From: Hygrocybe punicea
Lineage: Eukaryota > Basidiomycota > Agaricomycetes > Agaricales > Hygrophoraceae
DNA length: 64,000 nt
Assembly (NCBI GenBank): GCA_963556145.1
Contig: OY744463.1
Location: 7,812,001-7,876,000 of the forward strand
Reading direction: 5' to 3'
In this document: piece by piece, positions 57,776 through 64,000 of the stretch
Layout of the letters: every line of letters begins with the position of its first letter
Numbering within the stretch: position 1 is the first letter of the stretch
Notes under the pieces: model-generated
The model's database searches: none
The model's input: the letters and a program-made list of their open reading frames with translations, nothing else
What the model was told of the DNA's origin: nothing
Position numbers and translations under genes: made by a program

Positions 57776-60175
57776 GTAGGATTTCCCTGGTATTGAATGC
57801 TTCATCACCATGGAGAGATAAATCAAACCCTCTTACAGTGCAAGGATGATGGATGCTAGAAGGAACAGAAATATGGGGTCCAGGATCCACAGGAATTTGA
57901 TTTGATATACTGTCATCAAGAAATGTTAGTAATCTTTTGCAAAATTCATTATCACTATCTTCTTTACAGCCATTGTTGAGATTCTTGAGAATTTCTGAAA
58001 ATTTTTTGATAGTTTAGAAAAATGTTGACTTTGAAAAATTTGAGTGCTGTATTTTGTATCTCATGAAATACTGCATGGATTGACATGGTTATAGAGGGAA
58101 AGTTGTACTATGTCTTAAGGGCTATCTACTCCTGTAATAACATTTAGAAAATATTCAGTGTGTGGGGAGTTGTGGATGAAACAAAAGGTAAACCAGTACT
58201 TTGTGACACCCCAAATGATATTGTCAAGTAATGCCATCAAATGAACTCCTATGAAGAAGATTGTAGAGAGGAAGTTGTTCATTTTGTCAAGGGCTAGAAG
58301 TGCATATACCATGTTTTTCTTTATTTTTTGTTCTTTGAGCCAATATTTATGACTTTTGTAGTTATGATCTCAATGCGGACAAACATAGTAATGATGTAAT
58401 ATTGGCTCAAATAAAGAAAAACACAGTATATGTACTACTAGCCCTTGACAAAATGAACAACTTCCTCTCTACAATCTTCTTCATAGGAGTTCATTTGATG
58501 GCATTACTTGACAATATCATTTGGGGTGTCACAAAGTACTGGTTTACCTTTTGTTTCATCCACAACTCCCCACACACTGAATATTTTCTAAATGTTATTA
58601 TAGGAGTAGATAGCCCTTAAGACATAGTACAACTTACCCTCTATAACCATATCAATCCATGCAGTATTTCATGAGATACAAAATACATCCCTCAAAGTTT
58701 TTGAAGTCAACATTTTTCTAAACTATCAAAAAAATTCAGACAGTCTCAAGAATTTCAAAAATGGCTGAAATGTGTTTTCTTATTTCATTGGGATTTAATC
58801 CACCTTGAAGCCATACTAACATGTGACAGTGGAAAGATCCCTGACCTTGAGCTTCAACACAACCATAGTAAGCTTTAACAACACCTAGAATTCCACCATC
58901 AAGATTCGGTTCATTAGAATCATAACCAAGAATAGCTGATATGAAAGCTTTCATATAAATATTGAAAATTTTCACAGCAACAGCAGGGTTTTTAGCAACA
59001 AGAAAGGCTTGTTCTTGATAGTTATAAACTTGTTCAGGAAGTAAACTATCAATATTAATATTTGAACCTGCTAAAAATTTTACAAGAGAATAATGAACAT
59101 CAGCTGGATTGATAGTAATAAAAAAACTTGGTAAACCTTGATCCATCATCAAACCATGTATTTCATTATGCATTGTAATACATGAAGCAGAAGAACCTAG
59201 AACATGTGAAGTAATTATTTTAACTTCTTTCATGAGTCTTAATACTTTACATTCATCATCATTATATGCAGTACTGAAATCACCCCTTGAAACACGTTCA
59301 GAGACAAGATGAATAGCATTAGGTGAAATTGTAGCAAAGTCAGTAGCAAGGGTATTAAAATTAGACTTTTTAACCTTTAAACTTGTGTGCAATAACAAAG
59401 CTCTTCACTGTAGAATATTAAATGCAGTGAAAAGAAAAGAATAATGCTCCTGTAAATAAATGTTTAACTTGCCTTTGCATTGTTAACAGGGTTAAACAAG
59501 ATTTATTCTCAAAACCACCAACACCATAAGGAAATAATGTGGGATATATCATAGGAACCAAACTTGTATTGAAAAATTCTATCACAGGTATAGGATCATG
59601 TGGAATTTGTATGTAACCACCACCTTTTTTCTTTATATGTCGGACAGCGGCAGCACGTAATTCATTAGCAGAAGCATGACCATCAACATCTGTTATAACT
59701 ACATTCTGAAAGGCAGCATGGTCATTAGAAGATGATTCTGATAAGCCATTATTCAGCATGGACTGTATACTATCATACCCTGAAGTTAATGAATCTAAAG
59801 AACTATTGGATAGCACACGTTGTATATGGACAGGAAGAATATCATTTTCATGAAACTCATCTAGAATGGAATGATTGATTATAATATCTTTATAAAGAGG
59901 ATTATTTTCTTTTAACCACACTAAAGCAGATCTGACTTTTTCATGTCGAACCACTAAAGGTTTAGCCTTTTCACGTAACCAGTCATCACTAGGAGGTGAG
60001 GAGCCAACAAAAATCACACAAATAGGAGCGCACATATCTTTAAGAGAAGGTGGAAGCACTTTAGCAACTTCAGAAAGTTGTTGTGGATATATTATAATAT
60101 GACCATGCATTCCACATTGAGCATGTGGCAAAGAGATATCCTGATTATCTTCTTTTAACTGAATTATCCAACACT
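57776..60175 (-). pseudogene. Helitron B Rep domain, truncated
   Basis: Minus strand: DISLPHAQCGMHGHIIIYPQ, DMCAPICVIFVGSSPPSDDW, SALVWLKENNPLYKDIIIN, LVPMIYPTLFPYGVGGFENK, TGA at 59405-59407, LLLHTSLKVKKSNFNTLATD, SFFITINPADVHYSLV, and the HUH motif FHCHMLVWLQGGLNPNEIRK. A foldback MITE (57967-58767) follows, then EDSDNEFCKRLLTFLDDS and VPSSIHHPCTVRGFDL, ending at the LTR. The tyrosine motif and helicase are missing. The sequence differs strongly from Helitron A and belongs to another fungal Helitron lineage. Besides truncation it carries one TGA and a small frame slip at the MITE. Confidence 0.88.
57967..58767. mobile_element. foldback Tc1/mariner-type MITE, copy 2
   Basis: Inverted arms starting CAGCCATTGTTGAGATTC (57967) and, reverse strand, CAGCCATTTTTGAAATTC (58767). 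The inner 270 bp of each arm match copy 1 (for example ATCTCATGAAATACTGCATG and GGTAAACCAGTACTTT). TA precedes the left end; the right flank is AA. It lies in the Rep domain of Helitron B just after the HUH motif. Confidence 0.88.
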
Positions 60176-60662
60176 TTGACCAGTGCAGCAGGTGCTGCGA
60201 ACCCCTAGGACCCCAAGGACCCTTAGATAGTCTTTCCCTTTCCTGTTAGTAGCTTAGTCATCCAATCCAGGGTTTCCCCCAGCTTCCCCCTTCCTGCCGC
60301 GGCTCCTCCTGAGCCTTTCCCCTGAGGTCTGGAGAGTCATTCTCCAATGTGATGATGAGAGAGATTCAAGCCATGTGACTGTAGGACCAGATCTCAAAAG
60401 GATCAAAACACGAAATTTCAAACATTGAAGGAACTCAACCAGGAAATCGACAGGACATGCAAATGAAGTGTGAAAACACAACAGAATCAACACCATCCAC
60501 CCACCTGTCTCATCTGTACTCATCACTTTTGGTTTCATATTGTTCCGTCTTATTTTTCTCACATTCAACTTTGCTACAAATTTTTCACATGCCTGAATTA
60601 TCACATTTCCCCCACTGCTTATCTGTCTGTTCATATGACTCACACAACTACAGAGCTACATT
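60176..60662. other. upstream region of the coiled-coil gene
   Basis: Begins where Helitron B similarity ends. One minus-strand open frame (60254-60643) shows no recognisable motif and is probably chance. It presumably holds the promoter of the gene at 60663. Confidence 0.35.
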
Positions 60663-61235
60663 ATGGCATCAAGAAAATGTGACCCGAAGGTCATGAAGAC
60701 TGAAGAGGAACTCCACGCTGAACACAATGCATGGATTCTCGAGCTGCAAAAACGGTTAGCGGACGAACGCGAGGAGAAAGAGAAAAATGCAGAGAAAAAG
60801 GTGAAGGAAAAGAAGAGACAGAAAGAAAAACAGGCACAACAGATGCTCCATTGTGCAATGGAAGGTACACATCCTGAAACGAAGGCACAACACTCACCAA
60901 AGGCAAAAAATGAGGAGCCACGCACAAACGAGGAATCGTTCACGCCCAGGCTGCCAACTGTGTCCCAGGTCCCCACAACATCAATGGCAACCCCGTCTAC
61001 CATCTCGCAGGCCCCAATGCTGTCCGCACACATGCCCATCACACCCAACACGACTGCCATGTCATGGTTGCACCCAACACTGCCGCCTTCACCTCCAATA
61101 CCCAGACCATGGCCCCAGCATCCAACCACACCCATGTCAACCCAGGAATGGCCAATGCGAGCACCCGCATGCCCAAAACAAACCCAAGTCCAGCCCAGCT
61201 GCTGCCACATCACCAACGTGCATGAGGCCCCATAA
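60663..61235 (+). CDS. coiled-coil, Pro/Thr-rich protein of unknown function
   Basis: Start ATG 60663 (MASRKCDPKVMKTEEELHAE). Residues 15-65 form a strongly charged helix (ELQKRLADEREEKEKNAEKK, then KEKKRQKEKQAQQ) with coiled-coil character. The rest is Pro/Thr/Met/Ser-rich (PTTSMATPSTISQAPMLS), and the frame ends at 61235. The C-rich tract continues to 61880 in other frames, so the true end may be spliced. Family not recognised. It may be related in style to the Pro/Thr/His-rich zone near 34000. Confidence 0.45.
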   Translation: MASRKCDPKVMKTEEELHAEHNAWILELQKRLADEREEKEKNAEKKVKEKKRQKEKQAQQMLHCAMEGTHPETKAQHSPKAKNEEPRTNEESFTPRLPTVSQVPTTSMATPSTISQAPMLSAHMPITPNTTAMSWLHPTLPPSPPIPRPWPQHPTTPMSTQEWPMRAPACPKQTQVQPSCCHITNVHEAP

Positions 61236-61880
61236 AGCATCACCAACACCATCCCAGTTCCTGAACCCATTGCTGTCACCCCAGAAACAGCCAACACAAG
61301 CGGCCACATGCCCAAATGAGCCCCACTCCAGCCCAGCCACTGCCACAATGTCACCAATGAACGCAATGCCCCGTGAAGCACCACCAGCACCCCAGCTGCA
61401 ATCCCAACGTATAGCCCTGCCCCCATTGACCCAGAAACTGCAGATGCCAATGCCAACACAGACAAACATGCCCCAGTCAAACCCATCCACAACCGCCATG
61501 TCACCACCAATGCCGACTAGTCGATACATGCCCCACACCCCGTTACCACCCCAGAACACGTCAATAAGACCCACACCACATCCCCGAAGTCCAACAATGC
61601 CCCAAAACGCGTCGACACTGGCCCAAACGCCCCCACTTTCGCCTAGACCACCCACAACGCCCCGAAACACAGCAAGAACACCCAACCAACAACCCCACGC
61701 CATGGGAGCACCCCCAGACGACACACATATGCGAATACCGGCACCCCACACCTCAATGACACCCAAAACACGCTGCGAATGGCCCCAGAGATGCCTCAAG
61801 CCCCCTACACACCCCAAAACATGCCGCAAGTGGCCCCACAGATGCCCCATACTGCATACACACTCCAAAACGCATCACGA
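61236..61880 (+). repeat. CCCCA/ACACC-rich low-complexity tract
   Basis: Plus strand is C/A-rich with repeated CCCCAAAACA, AACGCC and ACCACC words, giving long open frames in several phases. It continues from the gene at 60663 and stops at the LTR end at 61881. Not evidence for a protein in any one frame. Confidence 0.5.
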
Positions 61881-61955
61881 TGTGACAGCGAGTTCTGTTG
61901 TAGACCTGGAATGGGAATCTACGGAAAGTGGTGATGAGCTAAGAAGTGATCAGAG

Positions 61956-62347
61956 TAGTGTTGCCGAAGTTCAGTTCGGTCCGGTTCCAAGCCTTTTTGG
62001 CGGAACTGCGAACTGAACTTCGGGTCCGGTTTGGCGCATGGCCAAACCTGGACCCGGACGGCATCGAACCGTCTCTCCGCGTTCGGTCTGGGTTCAGACG
62101 CGGTCTGAACCCCGGACCGAGGTGGGCTCACCCCATGAGCTCCGTTCTCCTCGTGAATGGCAGGCACGTATCAATTGATACGGCGCTACACTTCGCGAGG
62201 TAGTTGGGCTGCGGGGGAGCCGTCCGGCGCTGCTGCTGCCGCTGCCACTGCTGCTGTTGCTGCCGCTGCCGGCGCTGCTGCTGCTGCCGTGGCCGTTGCT
62301 GCTGCCACTGCTGCTGCTGCTGTTGTGGCCATTGCCGTTGCCACTGC

Positions 62348-62381
<34 letters not shown>

Positions 62382-63246
62382 GCCACCGTTGCTGCTGTCG
62401 CTGCTGCTGTTGCCGTTGCTGCTGTCGCTGCTGCTGTTGCCGTTGCTGCTGCCGCTGTTGCTGCTGCTGCCGGCATTGCTGCTGCTGCTGCTGCTGGCCG
62501 TCGTGGTTGTTGTTGCCGTTGTTGTTGCCGCCGCCGGTGGTGGTGGTGTTGCGGCTGTCCCGCGTCCATTGGCGTTGGACGGCTTGATGCAGCAGCTGCT
62601 GCTGCTGTTGCCGGCGTTGCTGCTGCCGGCGTTGCTGCTACCGGCGTTGCTGCTGCTGCTGTTGCTGTTGCCGCTGCCGCTGTCACTGCTGCTGCTGCCG
62701 TTGCTGCCGGCGCTGCCGCTGGCCGTTGCCGTCGTCGTTGCCTGGTTGCCACCGCTGGTGGTGGTGGTGGTTTTGCGGCTGTCCCGCGTCCGTTGGCATT
62801 GCGTTGGCGTTGGGATCCATTTTGTGCCGCGGTGGTGTGCTCGCGATGTGGTCGCGGTCGAGTTTCCTGTAACAGATAACATTAGTAAAGTTAAAATAAT
62901 TGAAGAGACTTACCTGTGTCCATGAACGCGACATTGTGTCGCGTTCATTGGCCTTGCGTTGTTGTTGTTGGTGAAGAAACCTTCTTGTAATGGTCACATG
63001 ATCCCGTTGAAGACGAAAAAGTAAGTAAAGAAATACGAAAAACAAATGAAATAAATACCATAAAAATATCCGCGTTCGCGGTTTGGACGCGGTTTGGAGC
63101 CGTTCAGGAAATCCGGCCGGCCTCGAAACCCTGAACCGAACCTGCAGTCCGGTTCAGCATTTGGCTGAACTTGGACTGAACCTAGGGTTCGGTTCGGGGT
63201 TTGAACCGGGTTCGGCTAGGTTCGGAACCGAACTACGGCAACACTA
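61956..63246 (-). mobile_element. non-autonomous hAT-like element, GGTTC family, copy 2
   Basis: TIRs TAGTGTTGCCGAAGTTC and, reverse strand, TAGTGTTGCCGTAGTTC; target duplication GATCAGAG at 61948-61955 and 63247-63254. Both ends have GGTTC/GAACC repeats. On the minus strand: hairpin GAACGCGACA/TGTCGCGTTC, 10 bases, donor GTAAGT (62913), 47-nt intron ending CAG (62867), then a CAG-rich tract (62720-62220) and the TCGCGA/CAATTG palindrome (62202-62149). Homologous to 11359-12346. Frames in the CAG tract give poly-Ala, poly-Gln/Ser or poly-Leu only. Confidence 0.93.
62149..62202. repeat. 55-bp palindromic module (CAATTG core)
   Basis: CCTCGTGAATGGC...GTATCAATTGATAC...TTCGCGAGGT. Inverted copy of the module at 12103-12156. 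Confidence 0.88.
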
Positions 63247-63761
63247 GATCAGAGGAATTTAGTTTCTTTTAGAAAGGTCTAGTCAATCTGACCTGAATCC
63301 AGGGGTTCTGGAATCAGAGGGTGAGTGTGGGGAAAGGACAAAGAGTGGACTAAGAAATAGAACTGAAGTGCGGTGATAAGACGTGAGGGGGAATGGTATC
63401 CTGTATTTCCTATATTGTTTGTAGTATAAATGTGCTACTTTTATACTACTATGAGGGATCCTGTGCTGTAGTAACTATGTACTACAAGCGAAGGCTGTAA
63501 ATGATAGGGGGAGTGGAGTGGAGGATAGGAGGAGTGCTATGTACTAGGAGACGGGAAACGAAGATACATGATATATAACTATAAATGTACTGATTCTGGG
63601 TCATTAGGGACATTGCATCTTGAGTAGGAATGATTCCAGAGGCGGAATCTGGAGCGGAATCAATAGGAATGAGCAGAATCGATGATATGGGAATGGAAAT
63701 GGATGGGAGCGGTGCCTGATATGAAGGGGGAAATGGATCCACACAATCCGGAGCCTTTACA

Positions 63762-64000
63762 TCCAATCAGGACTCAGATTGAGACCATCCCTGGTCGATC
63801 CATATGAAGTGACGAAGATCCTGGGGTCGTGGAAAGAAAAGAGTGGAAGCGATGTTGAAAACGGATGGAAACGGGAGTACAACATGAGCGGAGTTGAAGC
63901 CGGTGGGTATTGAAGCGTTGGGAGGGGCGATCCAGAGCTACCAAAATAGTATGGGCAAGACGGCTGGACAAGGGAATAATGGTCACGTGACAGGGCAACA
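63762..64000 (-). other. unassigned flank, possibly retrotransposon 3' internal sequence
   Basis: Open on the minus strand but without recognisable motifs. If the LTR at 61881-63761 is a 3' LTR, this would be the end of its pol region. Runs off the window. Confidence 0.25.

Larger units (their letters stand above)
61881..63761 (-). mobile_element. Ty3-like LTR, inverted copy of the left-end LTR
   Basis: On the minus strand it starts TGTAAAGGCTCCGG (63761) and ends GTCACA (61881); blocks match 298-895 in order, including the TATA box (AGTATAAAAG near 63445). It is split by a hAT-like element (61956-63246), leaving about 582 bp of LTR. No matching 5-bp flanks, so it belonged to a larger element now broken. 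The flank 63762-64000 reads as possible 3' internal sequence but is unassigned. Confidence 0.82.

Noticed and set aside
60853..62016. 387-residue Pro/His/Thr-rich protein
   Set aside because: Low-complexity C/A-rich DNA open in several frames, running on into the LTR and the hAT-like element.
62157..62925. Several 120-260 residue open frames
   Set aside because: Same CAG-repeat artefact in hAT-like copy 2.

Overview
The window looks like a transposon-dense accessory region of a mushroom-forming basidiomycete (Agaricomycetes). The reasons are many genes with 40-60 nt GT-AG introns, DIRS-like tyrosine-recombinase retrotransposons, Helitrons, a Plavaka-like transposase tail, a Crinkler (CRN)-like gene, and several genes resembling high-copy orphan families I remember from Agaricomycete genomes. 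Family assignments come from reading motifs; no database was searched. No rRNA, tRNA or CRISPR array was recognised. There is a 100-base run of N at 40727-40826.

Layout. 1-297: Helitron helicase fragment, cut by a Ty3-like LTR (298-895) and a decayed gag (to 2523). 2530-2895: Plavaka-like tail. About 3090-12690: wreck of a conserved serine-rich gene, split by a two-gene Tc1-like transposon (7762-10309) and by a nested pair of TIR elements (10712-12515). 13178-20850 and 21249-27661: two DIRS-like retrotransposons head to tail on the minus strand, each with gag, RT/RNase H and tyrosine recombinase, each broken by further insertions (two hAT-like elements at one target site in the first, a long LTR in the second). 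27795-31239: the one large gene that reads open throughout, an 8-exon CRN-like gene. 31599-33774: second long LTR. 34347-35441: spliced unknown gene. 35840-36700 and 44430-44815: arrays of a TTGTCGAACA motif around and between four spliced orphan genes (36988-47071), one of them split by a hAT-like element. 48025-56574: near-complete Helitron ORF broken by four TGA codons and one foldback MITE. 57776-60175: a second Helitron family on the minus strand, hit by another copy of the same MITE. 60663-61880: coiled-coil plus Pro/Thr-rich gene. 61881-63761: inverted copy of the left-end LTR, itself split by a hAT-like element.

Main themes. (1) Four non-autonomous hAT-like elements from three sequence families share one internal plan in one order: TIR, subterminal repeats, short exon ending in a hairpin, tiny intron, long simple-repeat tract, about 55-bp palindrome with TCGCGA ends and a CAATTG-type core, subterminal repeats, TIR. 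I know of no description of this layout; it is the best candidate here for an undescribed system. (2) At least eleven otherwise open frames are broken by TGA, many where the family should have Arg, which fits C-to-T decay of CGA. (3) A Tc1-like element carries a second, convergent gene with a SAM-like C-terminus. (4) Long LTRs carry clusters of TGACTCA sites just upstream of their TATA boxes.
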